Assembly (NCBI RefSeq): GCF_949287625.1
Contig: NZ_CASEGO010000133.1
Coordinates: 1-6,790 of the forward strand
Origin: an uncultured Brachyspira sp.
Lineage (GTDB): Bacteria > Spirochaetota > Brachyspiria > Brachyspirales > Brachyspiraceae
Reading direction: 5' to 3'
DNA: 6,790 nt
The notes under the pieces are model-generated. The model saw nothing but the letters and a program-made list of their open reading frames with translations, was not told the DNA's origin and searched no databases. Within the stretch, counting starts at the first letter, position 1; each line of letters opens with the position of its first letter. Below, piece by piece: positions 1-6,231 of the stretch. The position numbers were made by a program, and so were the translations under genes.

Positions 1-111
1 CGCACGGTATTGTTTATTCTTATCAAATGTCAACGATACGTGCGGCTGATTACCTATTATTATAAAAAATAAATTATTTATTTTACATTTAAAACTTATT
101 TTATTTATTAA
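1..111 (+). repeat. Left arm of long inverted repeat flanking the window
   Basis: Bases 1-64 are the exact reverse complement of 6669-6732. Bases 61-111 continue to match 6622-6672 with about 10 mismatches in 51 positions. After a length difference of about 25 bases, similarity resumes at 171-201 against 6559-6589. The outer 45 bases are GC-richer than the surroundings and form an imperfect palindrome: CGCACGGTAT at 1-10 can pair with ATACGTGCG at 36-44, with one bulged G. The repeat begins at the first base of the window, so it may extend further left. I infer that the two arms are copies of one dispersed element, probably the upstream region of an Rpn-type nuclease gene, because the right arm leads into such a relic. 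No transposase or target-site duplication is visible. Confidence 0.9.
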
Positions 112-170
112 CAACCAATAATATTTTATGCTATTTATAACTTATAATTAGATTTATCAATAACTCAGAA

Positions 171-199
171 TTGACAAGTCATATTTGTTTAGGTATATA
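171..199 (+). promoter_or_regulatory. Inward sigma70-type promoter in left repeat arm
   Basis: TTGACA at 171-176 is followed by a 17-base spacer and TATATA at 194-199. The 31 bases from 171 to 201 match the minus strand at 6589-6559 in 27 positions, including both hexamers, so this is the left copy of the promoter that precedes the nuclease relic on the right. No recognisable coding sequence follows here. Transcription would start near 206 and run antisense into the 3' end of khpB, with no plus-strand terminator seen before it. Activity is inferred from the consensus match only. Confidence 0.6.
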
Positions 200-343
200 C
201 TGAAAATTTTTAAGTTTGTAATTTTTTTTGACTAATTATTGAAATTATAAATATTATTTTAAATTATTGTATAATAATACCAATACATATAATTACAAAA
301 TTGAAAAAACAATATTGATAAATACTTTTGCAATAAATATAAC

Positions 344-369
344 AAAAAAGGGAAGCTATAAAGCCTCCC
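344..369 (-). terminator. Rho-independent terminator of the rpmH-khpB operon
   Basis: Read on the minus strand, GGGAGGC (369-363) pairs with GCTTCCC (356-350) across a six-base loop, giving seven pairs including one G-U. Six T residues follow directly (349-344). The hairpin starts 24 bases past the khpB stop codon. On the plus strand the same hairpin has an A-C mismatch and no T-tract, so it should work in the minus direction only. Confidence 0.85.
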
Positions 370-392
370 CTAAAATTATAATGAACTTTTTA

Positions 393-1100
393 TTATCTGT
401 TTCTATAATATGATTTATTATATCCGCCTCTGTCATTATATCTTTTGTTATTGTTGTATCCGCCTTTTCTTTTTGAATAAACTTTTACACTTCTGTATGG
501 CGGTTCTCCATCACTTTTTGTTTCAACATCATTATCATTTTGAAGTTCCAAATGTATAATTCTTCTTTCATAAGGCGACATAGGATCCAAAGCAACCACT
601 CTTCTAGTTTTTTTAGCCTGCTGAGCAGCCTGACGTGCTATATGTTTTAATGTTTCTTCGCGTCTTTCTCTATAGCCGTCAACATCTAATATAATATGTC
701 TTTCAGTATCATCATTAAATTTTTTGGAAGCTATCAATGAAATAACAAACTGTAAAGCCTCTAATGTAGCCCCTTTTTTACCTATTAAAACTCCTGAATC
801 ATCTGTTGAAATGTTAATATAAATTCTTTTTTCGCTTTCTTCTTTAGCGGTAACTTCAGCTTCAACTCCCATATACTTTAATATATTAGATACTATAGAT
901 TGAAACTCGCCTAAATTAGTAGAAATTTCTTCATAATAAACACGTATAATAGTTGGTGATTCTTCTCCAAAACCTAATAAAGAACGCTTGCCTTTATCTA
1001 CTACCTCTATTCTCACCTGATCTTCTGTAAGATTAAGCTCTTCTAGTGCCTTGCTAACGGCTTCCTTTTCTGATTTACCACTAAACTCTTTTACTAACAT
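393..1100 (-). CDS. khpB: KhpB/Jag family RNA-binding protein (Jag_N-KH-R3H)
   Basis: This is a 235-residue cytoplasmic RNA-binding protein, also called Jag, SpoIIIJ-associated protein or EloR. In Gram-positive bacteria KhpB pairs with KhpA, binds many transcripts and influences cell elongation and division. The Jag_N domain occupies roughly residues 1-57. A KH domain covers about 65-143 with the GxxG loop GKKG at 107-110. The R3H domain covers about 145-208 and has the R-x3-H signature at R179-H183 followed by a conserved SDGEPPYR stretch. The tail (210-235) is rich in Gly, Tyr, Asn and Arg, low in complexity, and probably adds non-specific RNA affinity. The start is well supported by AAAGGAGGAG seven bases upstream. 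It is the last gene of the operon, 64 bases after yidC, the classic yidC-jag pairing, and a terminator follows. Family assignment is firm; the function in a spirochaete is inferred. Confidence 0.95.
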   Translation of the reverse strand: MLVKEFSGKSEKEAVSKALEELNLTEDQVRIEVVDKGKRSLLGFGEESPTIIRVYYEEISTNLGEFQSIVSNILKYMGVEAEVTAKEESEKRIYINISTDDSGVLIGKKGATLEALQFVISLIASKKFNDDTERHIILDVDGYRERREETLKHIARQAAQQAKKTRRVVALDPMSPYERRIIHLELQNDNDVETKSDGEPPYRSVKVYSKRKGGYNNNKRYNDRGGYNKSYYRNR

Positions 1101-1164
1101 AGTATCTCCTCCTTTCTATATGATAAGTAATATTTGTTATTACTCCTAATTTGATAAATAATTA

Positions 1165-3039
1165 TTACTTCTTTTTCCTTTTTTTCTTTTTTGCACTTAT
1201 TTTTGTTTCCTCTTCTTCTACAATATTATTTGATGATTTATCTAATTTTGATGTTATAAACTGCTGAGCTACGCCGAATACGTTTTGTGCTGTCCAATAT
1301 AAAGCAAGTCCGCTTGCAAAGTTATAGAACATAAGAAGCATCATAAGCGGGAAAATAGTAGTCATCATCTTCATTTGAGCTGCTGCTGAAGAAGAGCCGC
1401 CTGCTGAAGAAGAAGGCTGTAATTTCATACTTAAATAACTTGTAATTGCCATCAATATAGGGAATAAATTAAAGTTAAATCCGCCTAATATAGGCAAACT
1501 TGCTGGAAACACAAATAATTTATCTGGCGATGAAAGGTCAGTTATCCATAAAAAAGGTGTATTTCTAAGCTCTACCATAGACTGCATGAGATAGAAAAAT
1601 GCTATCAAAAGAGGAAACGGAAGAAGCATAGGAAGACAGCCGCCCAACGGATTAATCTTCTCTTTTTTATATATCGCCATTATTTCGGCATTTAATTTTT
1701 CCGGATTATCTTTATACTGCTCTCTTATACGCTCTATTTTAGGATTTACTAGCTGCATTCTTTTCATAGATTTATAAGAAGCATTATTCAATGGGAAAGT
1801 AATTATCTTAAATAATAGTGTAAATAAAAGTATAGCCCAAGCATAATTTTTAGTCACATTATATAAACCATTAAGCATAATATCCAATATATAAGTTAAA
1901 GGTCTTAAATTAATACCCAAGAAAGATTCCTGAAATATTGATTCATAAGATTCTTCTACATAATATTTAGAAAATAATCTTCTAACTTTAGGTCCCATAA
2001 ATACTGAATATGTATCAGTTATAGAAGAACCGCTTTTAATATTATGTTTAGAAACTAAATTTGCTAAATGAAAATCATTTCTATATTCATTAGTTGAAGG
2101 TTTTGAAAAAGTCATAGTTTCAAAAACTGTATTATCAGGCTGAGCTGATGAAGAAATTATAGCAAAATATCTGTTATTTAAAGCTACCCATTTATCCTGA
2201 CCTTCATATACATTATATCTCATATGATTAGTTTTTATTCCTCTTGAAGAAGAACCGAATAATCTTGAAAATATATTATCTTTTACTATATCACCTGTTA
2301 ATAATATTTTTGATTTACCGCTTCCCTTTATTAAATATTGTGCTCTTGTAGCATCTTCTCTTACAGAATTTTTATCTGTTCTGTAAGGTCCTATTCCAGT
2401 AGCCAAAAAATAAGAATAGAAAAGAGATAAATCTTTTTCTCCGATATTTTCTATCGTTACAGAGTTTTTTAACTGATAAGGATCTTCTCCAAAACTGAAA
2501 GTCTTTGTAATTTTTACTGGTACATTATCTATAAGAGCTAATGCACTATAGCTTACCAAATCATTATTTTCATTTGAAATTAATTGATAATTTAAATTTT
2601 CAGGCATTGCAATGGAATTAGAAAGATTCTGAAAAGTTACAGTAAAAGGATAAATACCTTCATAAACCTGCTCTACCATATCAATAATTTCATTAGTAGC
2701 ATCTCTGCCCAAATCCTGAGGATAATAATTTTTTAATTTATAAGAAAATAAAGAGCCGTTTTTAAAAGAGGCTATAACATATTCATTTTCTAATATTTTT
2801 TCATTATTTAAAGGTAAAGCATTGGTATCTTCTATTTTTGCAAAATTCTGCATTTGTGCAGTATCTAATAAATAATTAGCCGTATTATTATTTTCTATAT
2901 TGTTGGAAACAGCCGCTGAGTTAGTACTAGTATTCGAACTATAAACAGGTTTCATCACTTTAGACTGATAGAACATATATATGAATAATATTATAGCTGT
3001 AAGTGCAAATGCTATAACCATTCTTTTATTATTGCTCAT
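1165..3039 (-). CDS. yidC: YidC/Oxa1 membrane protein insertase
   Basis: This 624-residue insertase places and folds inner-membrane proteins, alone or with SecYEG. It has the Gram-negative architecture: one N-terminal membrane segment (about 7-24), an Asn/Ser-rich linker, a large periplasmic P1 beta domain (about 80-365), then the conserved five-helix core (about 375-598). The core shows the hydrophilic-groove basic residue as Lys411 (Arg366 in E. coli YidC), the coiled cytoplasmic C1 loop with MKRMQLVNPKIERIREQ, and the hallmark NPLGGCLPMLL (463-473). The loop between the last helices is Ser/Ala/Gly-rich and is followed by a Met-rich stretch. The tail ends in KKKKRKKK, a basic extension likely to contact ribosomes. 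TAAGGAG lies about 12 bases before the ATG, a rather long spacing. The gene sits 89 bases after yidD and 64 bases before khpB in one operon. Assignment is firm. Confidence 0.97.
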   Translation of the reverse strand: MSNNKRMVIAFALTAIILFIYMFYQSKVMKPVYSSNTSTNSAAVSNNIENNNTANYLLDTAQMQNFAKIEDTNALPLNNEKILENEYVIASFKNGSLFSYKLKNYYPQDLGRDATNEIIDMVEQVYEGIYPFTVTFQNLSNSIAMPENLNYQLISNENNDLVSYSALALIDNVPVKITKTFSFGEDPYQLKNSVTIENIGEKDLSLFYSYFLATGIGPYRTDKNSVREDATRAQYLIKGSGKSKILLTGDIVKDNIFSRLFGSSSRGIKTNHMRYNVYEGQDKWVALNNRYFAIISSSAQPDNTVFETMTFSKPSTNEYRNDFHLANLVSKHNIKSGSSITDTYSVFMGPKVRRLFSKYYVEESYESIFQESFLGINLRPLTYILDIMLNGLYNVTKNYAWAILLFTLLFKIITFPLNNASYKSMKRMQLVNPKIERIREQYKDNPEKLNAEIMAIYKKEKINPLGGCLPMLLPFPLLIAFFYLMQSMVELRNTPFLWITDLSSPDKLFVFPASLPILGGFNFNLFPILMAITSYLSMKLQPSSSAGGSSSAAAQMKMMTTIFPLMMLLMFYNFASGLALYWTAQNVFGVAQQFITSKLDKSSNNIVEEEETKISAKKKKRKKK

Positions 3040-3128
3040 AAAATATTAAAGCTCCTTAAATCAATTATATACAACAAATGAGAATTTATTTAAGCAATTA
3101 AAAAGGAAGATGGTCTTTGCAAAAAAGA

Positions 3129-3338
3129 TTATGGTACAGGATCATATATTTTTTTTGCTAGAGGATTACATCTCAGTACTCTGGCAATTGCGAGGAAACT
3201 GCCTTTTATAGCCCCATATTTAATAACAGCCTGTTTAGCATACTCTGAGCATGAAGGTATATATCTGCATGAAGGTCTCAGATAAGGGGAGACAGCCTTT
3301 TGATAGAAAAAAATTAAAAGTAAAAGAATATGTTTCAT
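3129..3338 (-). CDS. yidD: Membrane protein insertion efficiency factor YidD
   Basis: This 69-residue member of the YidD (former DUF37) family is a small membrane-associated protein. In E. coli it improves insertion of YidC substrates. A hydrophobic, probably amphipathic N-terminal helix (residues 3-14) is followed by the family signature PSCRYIPSCSEYA (22-34) with Cys24 and Cys30, a KYGAIKG turn (40-46), RVLRCNP with Cys57, and the C-terminal DPVP. The usual glycine-rich step before DPVP is replaced by LAKKIY, a mild deviation. Length is typical. It starts three bases after the rnpA stop codon, with AGAAGG inside the end of rnpA as a weak ribosome binding site, so translational coupling to rnpA is likely. 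Its place between rnpA and yidC is the standard order in many bacteria. Confidence 0.93.
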   Translation of the reverse strand: MKHILLLLIFFYQKAVSPYLRPSCRYIPSCSEYAKQAVIKYGAIKGSFLAIARVLRCNPLAKKIYDPVP

Positions 3339-3341
3339 AAT

Positions 3342-3689
3342 TTATAAAACCTTCTGAAATAACTTTATCAAATCTCTTTTGCAATCGTTAAAAGAAAGGG
3401 AATAATAGCTATCAAATTTATTAATAATAATAAAATAATCATAGCCGACAGGGATTTTATCTTTTTGGCTTCTAAATATCTCTCTCACTATTCTTTTTAC
3501 CCTATTTCTGCCCACGGAATTAGTTTTATTTTTTTTGATAGCCACAGCAAATCTGCAATATAAGCGATTATTCTTTAATAAAAGAACAGTATAGCTGGAA
3601 TTACTTATTCTTTTCACACTACTATTCTTATTAAAGAATGCAGATATATCATTTCTATGTTTTAACCGCTCTTTACTATATAATTTCAA
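3342..3689 (-). CDS. rnpA: Ribonuclease P protein component (TTG start)
   Basis: This 115-residue protein subunit of RNase P binds the catalytic RNA and the 5' leader of precursor tRNAs. The N-terminal YSKERLKHRNDISAFF matches the family opening that forms the pre-tRNA-contacting helix. The RNR signature is RNRVKRIVRE at 61-70, preceded by the conserved KKNKTNSVG, and the beta strands IPVGYDYFIII follow. The initiation codon is TTG (3689-3687). A TAG stop sits directly before it in the same frame, so no start further upstream is possible, and later starts would remove the conserved N-terminus. AGGGA lies seven bases upstream as the ribosome binding site. It follows rpmH by 60 bases, the near-universal rpmH-rnpA pairing, and runs into yidD three bases later. 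Assignment is firm; the start is well supported. Confidence 0.95.
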   Translation of the reverse strand: MKLYSKERLKHRNDISAFFNKNSSVKRISNSSYTVLLLKNNRLYCRFAVAIKKNKTNSVGRNRVKRIVREIFRSQKDKIPVGYDYFIIINKFDSYYSLSFNDCKRDLIKLFQKVL

Positions 3690-3729
3690 CTAATATTCCC
3701 TATCACAGTTTTCCATAAGTACTGTTTTT

Positions 3730-3754
3730 AATAATTGCTTATAAAAGCATTATT
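3730..3754 (-). promoter_or_regulatory. Intergenic hairpin after rpmH
   Basis: On the minus strand AATAATGCTT pairs with AAGCAATTATT across a TTAT loop, giving a ten-pair stem with one bulged A. The stem includes the rpmH stop codon. No T-tract follows (the next bases are mostly A), so it does not look like a terminator. It could be an RNA processing or stability element that separates L34 output from RnpA output, but the stem is mostly A-T and may be weak. The role is inference. Confidence 0.35.
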
Positions 3755-3893
3755 CATCTGCAGCAGTTAAGCGATATCTGCCTTTTCTTCTTCTGCGTTT
3801 TAATACATCGCGTCCATGTTTTGTTGCCATACGTTTAAAAAAGCCAAATTTTCTAGCACGACGCAGTTTACTTGGCTGATAAGTTCGTTTCAT
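3750..3893 (-). CDS. rpmH: Large ribosomal subunit protein bL34
   Basis: This 47-residue ribosomal protein opens with MKRTYQPSKLRRARKFGF and continues with the conserved RMATKHGRDVLKRRRRKGR, which is the full L34 signature. It is a strongly basic, Arg/Lys-rich protein that threads into the 23S rRNA of the large subunit. The C-terminus ends in LTAADE, with a length within the normal 44-50 residue range. AAGGAG stands eight bases before the ATG. It is the first gene of the minus-strand operon and is preceded by a consensus promoter with a leader of about 68 bases. Codon choice includes several CGT and CGC arginines, more than in neighbouring genes, as expected for a highly expressed gene. Confidence 0.97.
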   Translation of the reverse strand: MKRTYQPSKLRRARKFGFFKRMATKHGRDVLKRRRRKGRYRLTAADE

Positions 3894-3967
3894 TTATTTT
3901 TCTCCTTAAAAAGATTATATTTCTTAATTAGATTTTATCAAAAAAAATTATACAAATGTACTGAAGT

Positions 3968-3996
3968 ATTCTACTATATAAAAAACATTTTGTCAA
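3968..3996 (-). promoter_or_regulatory. Promoter of the rpmH-rnpA-yidD-yidC-khpB operon
   Basis: On the minus strand TTGACA (3996-3991) is followed by a 17-base spacer and TAGAAT (3973-3968), close to the sigma70 consensus. Transcription should begin near 3961, leaving a leader of about 68 bases before rpmH. I see no other convincing promoter within the operon, so it probably serves all five genes. Its -35 lies about 40 bases from the -35 of the divergent plus-strand promoter. Confidence 0.8.
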
Positions 3997-4035
3997 GTAC
4001 ATAATATATAATCAAAAAAACAACAAAATCATAAT

Positions 4036-4064
4036 TTTACATAAAAATTAAAATTTGATATAAT
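4036..4064 (+). promoter_or_regulatory. Promoter of the GHKL ATPase / NUDIX-kinase pair
   Basis: TTTACA at 4036-4041 is followed by a 17-base spacer and TATAAT at 4059-4064. The predicted start is near 4071, about 19 bases before the ATG at 4090. Two more TATAAT hexamers follow at 4070-4075 and 4078-4083. If one of these were used, the transcript would be almost or completely leaderless. No Shine-Dalgarno sequence is visible before the ATG. Confidence 0.65.
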
Positions 4065-4089
4065 ATTGTTATAATGATATAATGATAGA

Positions 4090-4572
4090 ATGAAAAAGTA
4101 TATTCTTGAAAATAAACTAGAAGATATTACTCCGTTAATAGAAGAAATATGTTTAGAGGTGAAAAAATATATAGGAAATAATGAGTTAGATCTGTTTGCA
4201 TCGGCTTTATATGAAGTAATTATGAATGCTATAGAACATGGGAATTTAAATGTACTTTATGAAACTAAAAAAGAATGGCTTAAAAAAAATATTTACAATA
4301 AAAAATTAAAAGAACTTTTGAAAACAGATAAAGCAAAAAATACACATGTTGAAATACTATTAAAAATTGAAGATGATAAGATTAATATCAATGTCAAAGA
4401 TCAGGGACTTGGATTTAAGCCTAAACAAGAAGCAAAGAAAATTAATAATGATGGGTTTGCCCGTGAAAGCGGAAGAGGAATGATGATGATTAAATCGTAT
4501 TTCGATGAAGTAAAATTCAATAAAAAAGGCAACTCCATTACTCTAATAAAATTTATTCAAAAAGAACAATAA
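4090..4572 (+). CDS. RsbW-like GHKL ATPase (anti-sigma-type serine kinase family)
   Basis: This 160-residue soluble protein consists of one HATPase_c_2-type ATP-binding domain, the fold of the anti-sigma kinases RsbW and SpoIIAB. The N box is YEVIMNAIEHGN (41-52) with Glu42, Asn46 and His50-Gly51. The G1 box is DQGLGF (104-109) and the G2 box is ESGRGMMMI (126-134). A Lys-rich segment of about 30 residues (55-85) lies between the N box and the next strand; I recall similar insertions in other proteins of this group. The ATP-binding residues look intact. There is no good ribosome binding site before the ATG, but stops upstream in frame rule out a longer form. No sigma factor or STAS-domain partner is nearby, so calling it an anti-sigma factor would go too far. 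It could equally act on the histidine kinase encoded 33 bases downstream. Confidence 0.85.
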   Translation: MKKYILENKLEDITPLIEEICLEVKKYIGNNELDLFASALYEVIMNAIEHGNLNVLYETKKEWLKKNIYNKKLKELLKTDKAKNTHVEILLKIEDDKININVKDQGLGFKPKQEAKKINNDGFARESGRGMMMIKSYFDEVKFNKKGNSITLIKFIQKEQ

Positions 4573-4605
4573 AAAAAGAATTTTAATAAAAAAGAGTTTC
4601 TGCTT

Positions 4606-6159
4606 ATGGATAATAATAAAAAAAAAGTTAAAAAAGTTAAAGATACAAAATTCTTTAAAAAATCTCCTCCAATTCAATTAGATACAGGATTCGTTAATTT
4701 AGAGAGATTTATTGCTATTAACGAATATAATGACGGATCTTTTTCCAGAGAATATAACTGTGATATAATAAACAGAAAAGGAAGAGATGCTGTTATTATA
4801 GTACCATACTCCTATATAGATAATCAAATACATGTACTTATGATAAATACCTTCAGACCTGTAGTATATTACAGAGAAAAGGTTATGACTGGTAAAAAAA
4901 CTGAAGATATTGATGAGCATATAATGAACTTTTTTGAGTTTCCTGCTGGAATGCTTGAAGAAGATGAAATGAATGATAAAAATCCTAATCAGGGAATAAA
5001 AAAATGTGCACAAAGAGAGCTTGAAGAAGAAACAGGATATTCCGTACCGTTAAAAAGCATAAATGTATTAGGTCATAGATATTATAGTTCTTCTGGTATT
5101 ATTACTGAAAGAATAAATATTGCTACCTGCGATATTACAGGACTTACACCTAAAAAAGAAATAAAAACTGACGGCTCTGTTATGGAAGAGAGTATAGAAA
5201 CTTTTTTTGTTCCTTTTGATAAAGCTATGAGATGGTGCAAAGATGGAATTATAAAAAATGCAGGCACAGAAATAGGACTTCATAGACTTTATTTTTCAAT
5301 AATGTATGAACATCAGAAAAATCATAATCTGATACTTCAAAAAAGGCTTCATACTCTTCTTAATGAAATTAGTTCGCTCAAAAAAAGTGCTGAACACTAC
5401 AACAGACTTATAAGAGAGTTTAAAGCTACTGTTTCTCATGAATTAAGACACCCTTTTACTGAAATTATGGGATATATTAATTTACTTAAAAAAAATAATA
5501 TTCCTGAAGAAAAAAGAGAAGAGTTTTTTAATATAGTTTCAAGAAGCATTAAAAAACTTTATGATACTAATAATAACCTTATACAAATAGCTTTAAAAGA
5601 TGATGAGGCTTCCAAATATGTATCTGAGTTTGATGTAGAAGAAGAGCTTAACATCATAATAGACGGATACAAATTTATTTATCCTAAAGATATAAAAATA
5701 GAAATGAATATAGAAAAAAACTGCCGTATATTAATAGGATACCATGAAAGATTCAGACTTATTATGGAAGGAATTATATCAAATGCTTTCAAATTCACAA
5801 AATCTGGAACTATATCTATAAATATAAGAACATTAGATACTATAGAAAAAAAAGAGCTTGATTTTTCTCCAGACTTATTTAACTATCACACTATGAAAAA
5901 TATAATACCTAATGAAATAGAAATAACTGTTAAAGATACTGGGAAGGGAATTAAGCCCAGTAAATTAAAAAAGATATTTATACCTTTTTATCAAGCTGAT
6001 TCTAGATTTGAAAGAGAATACGGCGGAATGGGAATAGGATTATCTGTTGTAAAAGATTTGCTTGACACTATGCAGGGTACTATTACTATAGACAGTTCAG
6101 AAGGTGCTGGAACTATAGTAAAATTAAGAATGCCTTTTGGTATACCAAGCAAAAATTAA
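4606..6159 (+). CDS. NUDIX (ADP-ribose pyrophosphatase-like) - histidine kinase fusion
   Basis: This 517-residue cytoplasmic protein has no membrane segment. Residues about 25-235 form a complete ADPRase-like NUDIX domain: SREY, FRP for the usual YRP, EFPAGMLEEDE (111-121), the NUDIX helix RELEEETGY (137-145), SSSGIITER (161-169) in the place of the family's SPG...E loop, and NAGTEIGLHRL. The metal-binding helix is intact, but the NUDIX box has about eight extra residues before it. A likely coiled coil (240-272) joins a HisKA domain whose H box VSHELRHP places the phosphorylated His at 278. The ATPase domain has the N box SNAFKFT (392-398), G1 DTGKGI (444-449), an F box around 457-463 and G2 GGMGIGLSV (473-481), with about 25 extra residues between N and G1. 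I infer that a nucleotide such as ADP-ribose, bound or hydrolysed by the NUDIX part, controls the kinase. No response regulator is nearby. Confidence 0.9.
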   Translation: MDNNKKKVKKVKDTKFFKKSPPIQLDTGFVNLERFIAINEYNDGSFSREYNCDIINRKGRDAVIIVPYSYIDNQIHVLMINTFRPVVYYREKVMTGKKTEDIDEHIMNFFEFPAGMLEEDEMNDKNPNQGIKKCAQRELEEETGYSVPLKSINVLGHRYYSSSGIITERINIATCDITGLTPKKEIKTDGSVMEESIETFFVPFDKAMRWCKDGIIKNAGTEIGLHRLYFSIMYEHQKNHNLILQKRLHTLLNEISSLKKSAEHYNRLIREFKATVSHELRHPFTEIMGYINLLKKNNIPEEKREEFFNIVSRSIKKLYDTNNNLIQIALKDDEASKYVSEFDVEEELNIIIDGYKFIYPKDIKIEMNIEKNCRILIGYHERFRLIMEGIISNAFKFTKSGTISINIRTLDTIEKKELDFSPDLFNYHTMKNIIPNEIEITVKDTGKGIKPSKLKKIFIPFYQADSRFEREYGGMGIGLSVVKDLLDTMQGTITIDSSEGAGTIVKLRMPFGIPSKN

Positions 6160-6231
6160 TATAATCTCAAAATAAGTAAATATATAAAAAACAACAAAAT
6201 AGATATTAAAATTTTACTCTTATAATTTTTA

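Noticed and set aside
202..343. Small gene or regulatory RNA downstream of the left inward promoter
   Set aside because: No open frame with a ribosome binding site, no strong hairpin and no plus-strand terminator are seen; the stretch is nearly pure A and T.
3040..3128. Internal promoter before yidC (TATAAT on the minus strand at 3069-3064)
   Set aside because: The nearest -35 candidates are poor (TTAAAT with an 18-base spacer), and the implied start would fall within the yidC ribosome binding site.
3816..4004. Plus-strand open frame of 62 codons over rpmH and its promoter
   Set aside because: It is antisense to rpmH, a certain gene, and to that gene's promoter. The product is low-complexity Phe/Tyr/Lys with no ribosome binding site.
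3690..4089. Possible replication origin next to rpmH
   Set aside because: In many bacteria rpmH-rnpA adjoins dnaA and oriC, but there is no dnaA here and I saw no TTATCCACA-like boxes on either strand. The gap is fully explained by two divergent promoters.
4699..5283. Three minus-strand open frames inside the NUDIX-kinase gene
   Set aside because: They are opposite a coding region with clear conserved domains, show no family resemblance and look like shadows of biased AT-rich codons.
6160..6231. Terminator after the NUDIX-kinase gene
   Set aside because: Only A-T stems such as AAAATT/AATTTT are found, with no G-C pairs and no clean T-tract, so I could not support a terminator.
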